A stretch of DNA of 13,757 bases from the NCBI GenBank assembly GCA_018816605.1, contig JAHIVS010000662.1:1-13757 (forward strand), written 5' to 3'. Positions 6,146 to 13,722 of the stretch are shown here, one piece after another (position 1 is the first letter of the stretch; every line of letters begins with the position of its first letter). Source of the stretch: Pseudomonadota bacterium (GTDB lineage: Bacteria > Desulfobacterota > Desulfobacteria > Desulfobacterales > Desulfobacteraceae). A program made the position numbers and the translations under genes. The notes under the pieces were generated by a model. The model did no database searches. It worked only from the letters and a program-made list of their open reading frames with translations, and was not told the origin of the DNA.

Positions 6146-8026
6146 TTAAAAGTTATATTTACCCATCCGCTCAAGGGCGATCAAAAAGCCCCTGGCATTG
6201 TTCTGATGTCCCCGCCAGATCTCCGGAACCCATGACCCGCGATAGTCTGATAACAGGGGCATGATCCGGTCAAAATCCATATCCCCCTCATGGATTTGTA
6301 TCCCTTCTCCATCCAGTCCATAGGCATCCCCCATGTGAATATGGCGAATATAGGGTCGAACGGTTTGGATAAAATGGCAAAGATCTTTTTCCTTGGCATT
6401 ACAATAGAGGGCGGCATGGGATGTATCAAAAACAATATGGACACCGGTCTCCCTGCAAAACATAGCGATTTCATCGGCATCCATGAAAAAATTGCCCTTC
6501 CATGACCCGCCGAAATACCAGGGATAGGGCGGCAGATTTTCCAAAAGCAGTTCCATTCCCAGAAAATTTATCTCTTCCAGGGAAACCAAAAGCGCCTTCT
6601 TCAATTGGGCTTTATCTAGTTTCGTGTTCAGGCTCATGGCACCGGGATGGGCAATAACCTTGGGAATGCCCTGAAAAAAAGGCGCCAACTCGGCAGCCAA
6701 TGCAATGGTCTGATTCACCAGGGACACCGAACCTGACCTGATCCCTTCATCTGAACTGCACAGGTCCATGAGCTTTCCATCCAGGTATTCGGCCACATGG
6801 AGCACCAGATGCTGGGTGTATTTTCTCTTGGGGGTAAAGGCCAATTGAAAATCTTTTTCAGCCAAATGAATTTCGATGACCTTTGGATCAAACACCATCA
6901 TCTCATGGAAATCGGAAAATCGGGCGATGAGACCCCACTGACTCTTGAAGTCAGCCCCGACAGGGGCTTTGGAATCGCCAGGCGGGAGAAGGTCTGTTTC
7001 CAGAAAGACCTCTCCGTTTCCGATATCCCGGTTAATTTTTGTACCGACAAGATCATCCATGGCAGTGGGTGAAAGTCCTTTTCCCGGGCCCTTCACCTGG
7101 ATCATTTCCCTTGTCAGGACCGTTCCCCGCGCCAGACTCTTTTTGGCTGTCAGACTTTTGCCAAACACCTCCCGATTCAGCACCTCTCCCCGAAGCAAAA
7201 ACCGATCTTCCTTGGCCATGGCAAGGTCTGCAATCCGGATATCCCGGACCATCCGTTTAAATTCAAAGGTTTCCAGACTGATCTTATGATCGGGTCCTGC
7301 CATCTTCTTGTCAAGAGTGATGTGCTTCTCAATGATGCTTGCCCCCATGGAAGCTGCAACCAGAGGGATGACAATCCCTATATCATGGCCGGAATACCCC
7401 ACGGGAACCTCATAGCGTTTCAGCCAATTGATCATTTTCAAATTCACCTCCCTTGGCCAGACAGGATAGGCACTTCTGCAGTGCAGGATGGCAAATTCAA
7501 CCCCATTTTTTTTTAGAAGTTCAACGGTTTTTCCAATCTCCTCCCGGTAGGACATGCCGGTGGAAACAATCATGGGAAGCCCCTTGACCGAGATATGGTC
7601 CAGGAGATCCAGGTTGTTCAGGTCGGCTGAGGCAATTTTGAAGGCATGGATTCCTATCTTTTCAAGGAAATCCGCACTTTTTTTGTCAAAGGGTGTGCAT
7701 AAAAAGTCAAGCCCCTTTTCCAGGGCATATGCCCGGAGCTGAACCATATCGGCCTCCGGCAATTCCACTCTTTTAAGGATGGGAATCATATACTGGAACT
7801 GCTGTTCATACTTTTCAGGATGATCCAGCATATCCTTGGGGTAAAGACTTAAAAGGTGGCGTTTCTGAAATTTCACCGCATCTACCCCGGCATCATGGGC
7901 TGCATCGATCAGCTTCCTGGCAAGGGCAAGGCTTCCATTGTGGTTGATGCCGATTTCGGCGATAATATAGGTCGGACAATCTTCCCCAATGGGCGTGTTA
8001 TTGATCCATATCTTTTTGGCGTTCAT
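6146..8026 (-). CDS. neuB: NeuB-type nonulosonate synthase fused to SAF domain and C-terminal xylose-isomerase-like TIM barrel
   Basis: 626 residues against about 335-360 for a normal NeuB/SpsE. Residues 18-270 are the NeuB barrel: AEIGINHNG 23-31, KFQ 52-54, TPFD 111-114, HCRSAYP 182-188, GYSGHDIG 210-217, EKHITLDKKMAGPDH 233-247. This domain condenses phosphoenolpyruvate with an N-acylated hexosamine. Residues 285-346 are an antifreeze-like SAF domain, as in NeuB. Residues 365-626 form a second barrel of the sugar phosphate isomerase/epimerase (AP endonuclease 2) type, with candidate metal ligands in LLEN 494-497, FDTSH 533-537, HIHMGD 562-567 and PEIWRGH 601-607. The extra barrel may supply or alter the sugar substrate, but that is inference. 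The ATG overlaps the preceding gene's stop (ATGA), with GGGG about 8 nt upstream. No frameshift separates the halves: one continuous frame spans both. Confidence 0.93.
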   Translation of the reverse strand: MNAKKIWINNTPIGEDCPTYIIAEIGINHNGSLALARKLIDAAHDAGVDAVKFQKRHLLSLYPKDMLDHPEKYEQQFQYMIPILKRVELPEADMVQLRAYALEKGLDFLCTPFDKKSADFLEKIGIHAFKIASADLNNLDLLDHISVKGLPMIVSTGMSYREEIGKTVELLKKNGVEFAILHCRSAYPVWPREVNLKMINWLKRYEVPVGYSGHDIGIVIPLVAASMGASIIEKHITLDKKMAGPDHKISLETFEFKRMVRDIRIADLAMAKEDRFLLRGEVLNREVFGKSLTAKKSLARGTVLTREMIQVKGPGKGLSPTAMDDLVGTKINRDIGNGEVFLETDLLPPGDSKAPVGADFKSQWGLIARFSDFHEMMVFDPKVIEIHLAEKDFQLAFTPKRKYTQHLVLHVAEYLDGKLMDLCSSDEGIRSGSVSLVNQTIALAAELAPFFQGIPKVIAHPGAMSLNTKLDKAQLKKALLVSLEEINFLGMELLLENLPPYPWYFGGSWKGNFFMDADEIAMFCRETGVHIVFDTSHAALYCNAKEKDLCHFIQTVRPYIRHIHMGDAYGLDGEGIQIHEGDMDFDRIMPLLSDYRGSWVPEIWRGHQNNARGFLIALERMGKYNF

Positions 8027-8988
8027 TTTTTATACCCCATTAAAACCTGCCAATACCCTAAAAGATCCCTCAAGGTTTCTTGGAAATTTATTTCCCGACG
8101 CCATCCGGTTGCAGAACAAAACCTGGAATTATCGCACACCATCCGGGGAATATCCGACGGTCTCATCCGATCCGGGTTCTGCATGATGGTCAAGTTTACC
8201 TGTGAAATATCAAGGAGAATGCCCAGGGCATCTTCAAGCTTCCGGGATTTTCCTGAGCCAATATTATAGACCTCCCCGGGCACCCCGAGATCAAGCGCAA
8301 GCCAATATGCCCTTACCACATCTCTAAAGTCGGTAAAATCCCTGCGGGCCTCAAGATTACCCACCTGGAGAACCGCTTCTCTTTTCAGGGCCTGGATCTC
8401 TGCAATCTGCCGTGCAAAACTGGAGAGCGAAAAGGTATCGTTCTGTCTGGGACCGGTCAAATTAAAAACGCGAACCCTCACGATATCCATGCCATAGCTC
8501 TTAAAATATTGATAGGCCAGGACATCCTGACTGACCTTGCTCACGCCATAGGGGCTCAAGGGCTTGAATCCCATATCTTCCCCAACGGGCAGATCCGTTT
8601 CATCCACCAGGCCGTAGGCCTCGGAACTTCCGGTTACAAGTATTCGGGTGTCAAGATCCAATTGCCGGACAGCCTCAAAAACATTCAGCTGACAGGTAAT
8701 ATTGTTCGTAATTGTCTGGTCCGGATTCTTCCAGCTGTTGGCAACACTGCTCTCCGCAGCCAGATGATATATCTGATCCGGCCTCACCTCCCTGACCACC
8801 GAATCGACGCCATGGGCATCCCGCAGGTCACACTCATGGAGGATCAGCTTCTTTTCAAAACCGGCAAGATACTCACGACTGTTCCGCCAGCGAAAGGTCC
8901 CGTGAACCTCAACATTCTTCCGGGACAACAGATACTCTGCTAGATGGCTTCCCGTCATTCCTGTTATGCCGGTGATTAAAACTTTCAT
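8023..8988 (-). CDS. NAD(P)-dependent nucleotide-sugar epimerase/dehydratase (SDR), Rmd/GMD-like
   Basis: 321 residues, typical of extended SDR sugar enzymes. G7-IT-G10-MT-G13 is the NAD(P)-binding glycine motif, HLAAES 75-80 follows, SSEAYG 121-126 supplies the catalytic Ser/Glu region, and Y147-GVS-K151 is the YxxxK catalytic pair. Segments GPRQND, FARQIAEIQA (191-200), RRDFTDFRDVVRAYWLAL (215-232) and RPSDIPRMVCDNSRF (276-290) closely resemble GDP-6-deoxy-D-mannose reductase (Rmd) and GDP-mannose 4,6-dehydratase. The likely substrate is therefore a GDP-sugar, either dehydrated at C4/C6 or reduced or epimerised. Legionaminate synthesis in Campylobacter runs through GDP-linked intermediates, so an early step in the nonulosonate pathway is possible but unproved. 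The ATG lies 3 nt after the regulator stop (TAGAGAATG), and its stop overlaps the neuB fusion gene by 4 nt. Confidence 0.9.
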   Translation of the reverse strand: MKVLITGITGMTGSHLAEYLLSRKNVEVHGTFRWRNSREYLAGFEKKLILHECDLRDAHGVDSVVREVRPDQIYHLAAESSVANSWKNPDQTITNNITCQLNVFEAVRQLDLDTRILVTGSSEAYGLVDETDLPVGEDMGFKPLSPYGVSKVSQDVLAYQYFKSYGMDIVRVRVFNLTGPRQNDTFSLSSFARQIAEIQALKREAVLQVGNLEARRDFTDFRDVVRAYWLALDLGVPGEVYNIGSGKSRKLEDALGILLDISQVNLTIMQNPDRMRPSDIPRMVCDNSRFCSATGWRREINFQETLRDLLGYWQVLMGYKK

Positions 8989-8991
8989 TCT

Positions 8992-9615
8992 CTACACTTT
9001 GGAAATCACTTTTATTTGGATGTCTTTGTCCACATTATCCTTTAACGCGGTAAGAATTTCGTTCTGCCGGCCAAAGGAAGTGATAATCAATGCATCCGGC
9101 CGTATTTCGTTAATCCTTGAGGGCGACTGAATCAAAGCGCCGTAAAATAATCTTCCAATTTTATGGGGATCATTGTCCACCACACCGGCAACCACAAGAT
9201 CTGTCTTTTGAATCGCAGAATAGACGATTTCAGCCGTATCGGAAGCACCGTATAAAACCACCGTTCGCATCCCCTCCTGATAACTTTCCGTCAGCATCTC
9301 AGATATTTCCCTGCGCACCGCTGCATAAAACTGAACGATTTCAGCTGAAAATGAAAGAAAATTTCGGGACACATACTCTTTCCCTCTATCGGTCAAATGA
9401 TAGGTCATATCCCGGTTGGATGTCCCGGACACACTCAGCAGTCCATCCTTTGACAACTCTTTGATATAATTGTTCACCATGGAACTGCTCAGACTGGTTT
9501 TTTGACCAAGAAATTTTTGGCTGATATCGGGTTTTTTTTTGATGCACAAAAGCAGAGAGAACCGCCGGTATTGTTTGCTTGGTTCTAAATATTGAGATAG
9601 ATATGGTTCGATCAT
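8992..9615 (-). CDS. Winged-helix transcriptional regulator with C-terminal Rossmann-like domain
   Basis: 207 residues from ATG 9615. Residues about 15-80 read as a MarR-like winged helix: predicted recognition helix SSSMVNNYIKELSKDGLL at 43-60, then a wing ending TYHLTDRGKEYVSRN. A helical linker leads to a Rossmann-like domain at 117-205: VVLYGASDTAEIV 119-131, VVDNDPHKIGR 145-155, and RPDALIITSFGRQNEI. This resembles NAD/CoA-binding or sugar-nucleotide-sensing folds attached to polysaccharide enzymes. An ATG at 9639 is in frame, but the predicted transcript starts near 9644, and only ATG 9615 has a Shine-Dalgarno (GAGGATAAGGA), so 9615 is preferred. As first gene of the unit, next to a promoter with an inverted repeat, it probably controls its own operon; ligand and direction of control are unknown. 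A run of nine A's lies in its first quarter. Confidence 0.83.
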   Translation of the reverse strand: MIEPYLSQYLEPSKQYRRFSLLLCIKKKPDISQKFLGQKTSLSSSMVNNYIKELSKDGLLSVSGTSNRDMTYHLTDRGKEYVSRNFLSFSAEIVQFYAAVRREISEMLTESYQEGMRTVVLYGASDTAEIVYSAIQKTDLVVAGVVDNDPHKIGRLFYGALIQSPSRINEIRPDALIITSFGRQNEILTALKDNVDKDIQIKVISKV

Positions 9616-9617
9616 TT

Positions 9618-9628
9618 TCCTTATCCTC
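9618..9628 (-). promoter_or_regulatory. Ribosome binding site for the regulator
   Basis: GAGGATAAGGA on the minus strand. GAGG is nine bases and AAGGA two bases before ATG 9615. The ATG at 9639 has no such sequence and would sit about 5 nt from the predicted transcription start. Confidence 0.6.
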
Positions 9629-9637
9629 GGATTGATC

Positions 9638-9652
9638 ATTCAATGACTGAAT
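9638..9652 (-). promoter_or_regulatory. Operator-like inverted repeat at the predicted transcription start
   Basis: ATTCA ATGAC TGAAT is a 15 bp perfect inverted repeat with a 5 bp spacer that touches the -10 element and spans the predicted start at 9644. A second dyad, TTGA-N4-TCAA, lies at 9632-9643. The position favours binding by the adjacent winged-helix regulator as autorepressor, but that is inference. Confidence 0.5.
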
Positions 9653-9679
9653 AATATCAAACCATCAAATCCCTGTCAA
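9651..9679 (-). promoter_or_regulatory. Predicted sigma70-type promoter for the regulator-led operon
   Basis: On the minus strand the 80 nt gap after the FAD gene contains TTGACA (9674-9679, perfect -35), a 17 nt spacer (9657-9673) and TATTAT (9651-9656, one mismatch to TATAAT). The predicted start is A at 9644, about 29 nt before the preferred ATG at 9615. This would drive the regulator and the downstream nonulosonate genes. It is near consensus, and I found no comparable promoter at the other gaps examined. Confidence 0.75.
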
Positions 9680-9719
9680 CCAATCATTTTAATCGGGGTG
9701 CCCATTCAGATACCGATTC

Positions 9720-10889
9720 TCAGCGACCTATCTCCATGGCAGCCGAAATTCCGGCCCGCTTCCCAAAAACCTGGCCCGCAAGCACCATGGCACCTCCCAG
9801 CCGGTTGGCACCGTGCATCCCGCCGGCACATTCCCCGCAGGCAAAAAGCCCGGGCAATCGGGTAACCCCGTTTTGATCGATCCGGATGCCCCCATTGGAG
9901 GCCTGGGCAGCCAGAACCACCCGCACCCATCCGGTGTCCGGATGAAAAACCTCAATTTTGCCTTTGGCATCTAAATTGTCAACGAGCAATTGATCAATGG
10001 CCCGGTCCTTGAAACCGTAGGCCATTGGGGCATGGATTTTTCTTGTTTCAAACAAGGGACCAAAGTGTTCGGGAACTGCCCTTGTTTTTCCGGTAGAATC
10101 ACGGAAACAAGCACCGTCCCCGGACAAATTCAAAATACTCCAATCGCCAAAGTCATCGGCTTTACACCACACAAACTGAGTATATGATTTATTGACATAT
10201 TCCAGACCGTGACGGTCACACCAATCATGAATAATAAGCGATGCCTTCCCTGCCCCGGACAGGTTCATCCGGTATGCGGCAGCACTGCCGCCGGAAGCAA
10301 GGATAACCGCCTTTGAATAGACCCAAGCCTTTTTTTTAATGGAACCGACCTTTTTTAATACCGTCCCCTGTACCCTCGGACACTCCAGATCTCCACCGGT
10401 CAAAAAGTCTTCCGCCTGCCATCCGGGCATAAAATCAATTCCCTGGTCCTCAACTCTTTTTTTCAATTCATCGAAAAAATGATCCATCTCCAGGAGAATA
10501 TATGCCCGGGCCTGAACAGGACTAAAACACCCCCGCACGCGAACCGGAACTCCATTGGAATCCCTTTTGATTTTTGCCCCCCATTGCTGGAGATCTTGAA
10601 ATGCCTCCCAACTTTCATCTGCCAGTATTTTTACAAGTTTGGGATTTATTTCTCCAGGGGGGGCAATGGAAATGGCTTCCCTGACAAACATTTTTTTTTC
10701 ATCGTCGTCCTGGCAGACCTGAATTCCCAGCCGGTTATGCACATTGGAAAAAGAAGAGCCGTGGGGATCAGACGAAAGGCTGACAAGGGTGACATGGGCA
10801 TGGGGATCCGCCTCTTTTGCAGCCAAGGCTGCCCGAATTCCGGCCAGACCTGCCCCTATGACAAGAACATCTGTTTTTAGTTTCACCAT
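9720..10889 (-). CDS. FAD-dependent oxidoreductase, short fumarate reductase/aspartate oxidase superfamily member
   Basis: 389 residues against roughly 530-600 for FrdA/SdhA/NadB; the C-terminal helical domain is absent. The FAD-binding dinucleotide motif is GAGLAG at 12-17, with ILASGG at 196-201. The C-terminal signature LPGLFACGECAGGMHGANRLGGAMVLAG at 345-372 is typical of the superfamily and closes the FAD domain. Between them lies a capping-like region. The catalytic HYxxGG segment of fumarate reductases and aspartate oxidases is replaced by QASNGG at 329-334, so fumarate or aspartate chemistry is unlikely. The substrate is unknown. It starts 22 nt after the Maf stop with a GGTGAT sequence before the ATG, so it is probably in the maf transcript. 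A link to the flagellin glycan rests on context only. A run of nine A's occurs in codons 64-66 on the coding strand. Confidence 0.85.
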   Translation of the reverse strand: MVKLKTDVLVIGAGLAGIRAALAAKEADPHAHVTLVSLSSDPHGSSFSNVHNRLGIQVCQDDDEKKMFVREAISIAPPGEINPKLVKILADESWEAFQDLQQWGAKIKRDSNGVPVRVRGCFSPVQARAYILLEMDHFFDELKKRVEDQGIDFMPGWQAEDFLTGGDLECPRVQGTVLKKVGSIKKKAWVYSKAVILASGGSAAAYRMNLSGAGKASLIIHDWCDRHGLEYVNKSYTQFVWCKADDFGDWSILNLSGDGACFRDSTGKTRAVPEHFGPLFETRKIHAPMAYGFKDRAIDQLLVDNLDAKGKIEVFHPDTGWVRVVLAAQASNGGIRIDQNGVTRLPGLFACGECAGGMHGANRLGGAMVLAGQVFGKRAGISAAMEIGR

Positions 10890-10911
10890 ATCACCATGTG
10901 CGTATGGAGGC

Positions 10912-13710
10912 CTAGGGCTTTATTCTATCAAGATTCGCCCTTGCCATTTCATTGCCGCTGTCTTTTTCCAGCACGACCAGATATGCATTTTGCGCCACCT
11001 CAAACTGGTGGGTATGAAAATGACAATCACCAAACTTTCTGAGCACATCCACCTTGTCCGGCAATGCAGCAAAGCATTTTTCATAGGCGATGGCCGCGGT
11101 TGTAAAATCCTTGAGCCCAAACAGGGTATCTCCCAGTTCCTCCCACAATATGGCCTGTGCAGAATCCAACGCAACCGCTTTTTCCAGACATGCGATGCCC
11201 TGATCAAACTGATCTGTTTCCAACAGAAGCCTTGCCCGAAAAGACATCCATTCCGGGTGATCCGGCTGTTTTTTAAGGGCTGTTTCGATGTGAGACAATG
11301 CTTCTGATTTTCCATTTTTCTCTGAAAATACCCTTGCCATAAGATAATACCATTCCGGAGTGAAATCCCGAACAGGCCCCCAGGACATAAGAGCAGATTC
11401 CACCTGGCCAATTTTTTTATCCGCCAAGCGCTGTCTCATGAGCCCTGCGCATCTTGCCCATTCCGCTTCTTTTTGTTGAACACAGAACTCTTTTTCATCC
11501 CATAATTGGAATGCCCGTCCCAAACACATCTCGAATATAAAAGGATCCTTTTCCCCCCTTTGGATCCAGCCTTGGGCCAATGCTTTCCGTGTTTTGATGA
11601 TATCCGTATTTACGCTTGGCTCTTTTTTTCCTGCATCTTCCCAATACCGGAATGCAGCATCAAAATCCAACAAGTGTGCCCGGGCCTCACCCAGGCAAAG
11701 CATGGCGCGGGCGGAATCCGGATATTCCAACCGGCATCTTTCAAGAATTTTCTGGGCTTTTACAGCGTCCAGAGCACCCAAATAAAGCTTACCCAGCTCA
11801 ATTAAATCAGTTTCGTCGTACCTGTTTTTTGTAATTTTGGTTAACAGGCGATCTTCTTTTTTCAAATACAAAACCAGGTCTCCAACCGATTGGATGAACA
11901 CTTCCAACCCGCAACGATGACCCTGCATCTCAAGCCCCATCACCCTGGATTCCTTGGCTAACAGCTCAAGATAATTTTTTGTCACCTCGAGTTCCTGAAT
12001 TTTTTTGGCCGCAATAACCTTTTCAGCGGCAACCTCTTCCATGGCCATAAAAAGGGTTAATCCGGCGCGAAGTTTTATGATTTTCTGTTTGACTGCCTGA
12101 ATTTTAGAGGGAAGCTGGGAAAAACATAAAATGTTCTGGAAATTTTTTTTCCTGCCCTTCAAAAACAATTCGATCTTTGCATTCAGATTTATCATTTTTT
12201 GAACCTGGGCGAATGTTTTTCCGGCAACGGCCAACTCTTCCTGTGCGGCCTTGATGAAAGAAAGCGCATCCGATTGCGCCATTGTTCGGGTATGTGCATC
12301 CATAATATCGGACGCTGACATTTCCCTATCCATATACGTGGCCATCACAGATGCCAGATCCAAAACATCTGTCCCCTCAATCTGGGCACCGGAAGCCGTC
12401 GCGTTAATGTAATTTCGATTGTCTCCTTTGATAAGCTGTTCAAAATTCTGCTTAAACTCAAGTAAAAAACCCAGGGTTTTGACAGGCTTCCCATCTACAC
12501 CCGGCACCGCTATGGTGTCAGGATTCAAATGCCACCCCTCGGATATAACCGTCCCTTTCGCATGGTCATCCGTCGTTGATGTTAAAGCAAAATCATGCCC
12601 GACCAGAACAATTGGATCGGCTTCGATGATCTGGGCGAAACCCAAAGAAAGCAAAGCGACTGTATTTACCGGAGGCAGTTGATGCTTTATGTTCAATGCT
12701 TTTAAAATCCAATTCTGGGTATCATTCTCCTGAAAACTGAAAAATAGATTTTTCACAGACAGGCGCTTGACGGTCCGGGGTGATGTCACAATGGCCGCAA
12801 CAAGAGAAAAATCAGATGGCCCAATGATGTCCGGTGACAGCTTTTCGGAATTCAAATTTCTAAAATCCAGAGTGGTGACAATATCCGGGGTTATCCCGTT
12901 TTGCAACAGGGGAGCCACCGCAGAATCCACTGCAATCATCACACAATGTCCGACTGCCTTTTTTAATAATTCCATGCTTTTTTCAAGAGAAGGTCCTGCC
13001 GAAACGAGCACAGCGGGTTTGCCGCTAAAAGCGCCTTTTAAAACATCCACTGGATTGGATTCTCTGAAAAGGGTCAGGTTGGCGATTCTGTTTTTGAACA
13101 ACTGCTCCCCAAACTGATTCAGTGTTCCGAACCCTGATATGACGCGGGAAGCACATGTGTGGGCTTTGTTTTTGACACCTTTGTAGAGATCCGGATTCCA
13201 ATCGAACAGCGCAGGATCATCACTGATCAAAAAATCAGTTTCAATTTTTTTATTGCTGATTGTGGTATTAAAATCATCCCAATCGATATCTCCGGCAAAG
13301 ATAAAAACCTTATCCGCTTGAATAAGGGGACGTAAATCGACATATTTCAGTGCCAGGCAAAACATATCCAGGGATGGCTCCAGAATGATCATCCTGAAGA
13401 TATCCTCCCTTTGTTCAAAAGCAAGCTTTTGGCTATATCCAAGCCCCATTCCGATAAAAATACAGACCGTCTCATTGAGTTTATTTTCATTCTTCAAAAT
13501 GGGCAACCTGTCCATAATTTCACGGATGGGGTCCAGAGGATGGCAGGCATATTCATATTTTTTACCGGGACGATGAAACCGAAACGTGGGAACTGTATCT
13601 GTGGGAAGAATATTTCCCACATCTCCCATGGTGTAAGCTGTGACCCTTTGATGCAGGAGGCGATCTTTTTTCTTTAGAAATTCAATATTCTCATCCCAGA
13701 AAATTTGCAC
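10912..13710 (-). CDS. Maf (motility-associated factor)/DUF115 glycosyltransferase-family protein with TPR tail
   Basis: 932 residues from GTG 13710 (934 from ATG 13716; numbers below use the longer form). The N-terminal half is Maf: IFIGMGLGYS 86-95, ILEPS 111-115, VLVSAGPSLEKS 236-247, IAVDSAVAPLLQNGITPDIV 261-280, VLVGHDFA 370-377 and ATASGAQIEGT 439-449. Maf proteins transfer CMP-linked nonulosonic acids to flagellin before export; others related to DUF115 carry different roles, so function is inferred from family and from the neuA/neuB genes. A helical, Lys-rich stretch (500-630) is followed by tetratricopeptide-like repeats at about 633-700 and 785-930, which usually bind proteins. GTG is preferred because AAGGAG lies six bases upstream of it but touches ATG 13716. 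Flagellin genes may lie beyond the right edge, but none is visible. It is followed by the FAD oxidoreductase gene at a 22 nt gap. Confidence 0.92.
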   Translation of the reverse strand: MQIFWDENIEFLKKKDRLLHQRVTAYTMGDVGNILPTDTVPTFRFHRPGKKYEYACHPLDPIREIMDRLPILKNENKLNETVCIFIGMGLGYSQKLAFEQREDIFRMIILEPSLDMFCLALKYVDLRPLIQADKVFIFAGDIDWDDFNTTISNKKIETDFLISDDPALFDWNPDLYKGVKNKAHTCASRVISGFGTLNQFGEQLFKNRIANLTLFRESNPVDVLKGAFSGKPAVLVSAGPSLEKSMELLKKAVGHCVMIAVDSAVAPLLQNGITPDIVTTLDFRNLNSEKLSPDIIGPSDFSLVAAIVTSPRTVKRLSVKNLFFSFQENDTQNWILKALNIKHQLPPVNTVALLSLGFAQIIEADPIVLVGHDFALTSTTDDHAKGTVISEGWHLNPDTIAVPGVDGKPVKTLGFLLEFKQNFEQLIKGDNRNYINATASGAQIEGTDVLDLASVMATYMDREMSASDIMDAHTRTMAQSDALSFIKAAQEELAVAGKTFAQVQKMINLNAKIELFLKGRKKNFQNILCFSQLPSKIQAVKQKIIKLRAGLTLFMAMEEVAAEKVIAAKKIQELEVTKNYLELLAKESRVMGLEMQGHRCGLEVFIQSVGDLVLYLKKEDRLLTKITKNRYDETDLIELGKLYLGALDAVKAQKILERCRLEYPDSARAMLCLGEARAHLLDFDAAFRYWEDAGKKEPSVNTDIIKTRKALAQGWIQRGEKDPFIFEMCLGRAFQLWDEKEFCVQQKEAEWARCAGLMRQRLADKKIGQVESALMSWGPVRDFTPEWYYLMARVFSEKNGKSEALSHIETALKKQPDHPEWMSFRARLLLETDQFDQGIACLEKAVALDSAQAILWEELGDTLFGLKDFTTAAIAYEKCFAALPDKVDVLRKFGDCHFHTHQFEVAQNAYLVVLEKDSGNEMARANLDRIKP

Positions 13711-13716
13711 ACGCAT

Positions 13717-13722
13717 CTCCTT
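13717..13722 (-). promoter_or_regulatory. Ribosome binding site deciding the Maf start
   Basis: AAGGAG on the minus strand directly abuts ATG 13716 but lies six bases before GTG 13710, favouring the GTG. The remaining 35 nt to the right edge show nothing recognisable, in particular no clear promoter. Confidence 0.6.

Noticed and set aside
9386..9643. 85-residue minus-strand frame overlapping the regulator
   Set aside because: It is another frame of the regulator region with no recognisable fold; the regulator frame has HTH and Rossmann-like motifs.
9691..9718. Inverted repeat AATCGG/CCGATT after the FAD gene, considered as a terminator
   Set aside because: Only a 6 bp stem with a 16 nt loop and no T run after it; too weak to call.
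10744..11307. 187-residue open frame on the plus strand
   Set aside because: It is opposite the FAD and Maf genes and crosses their junction; no family resemblance.
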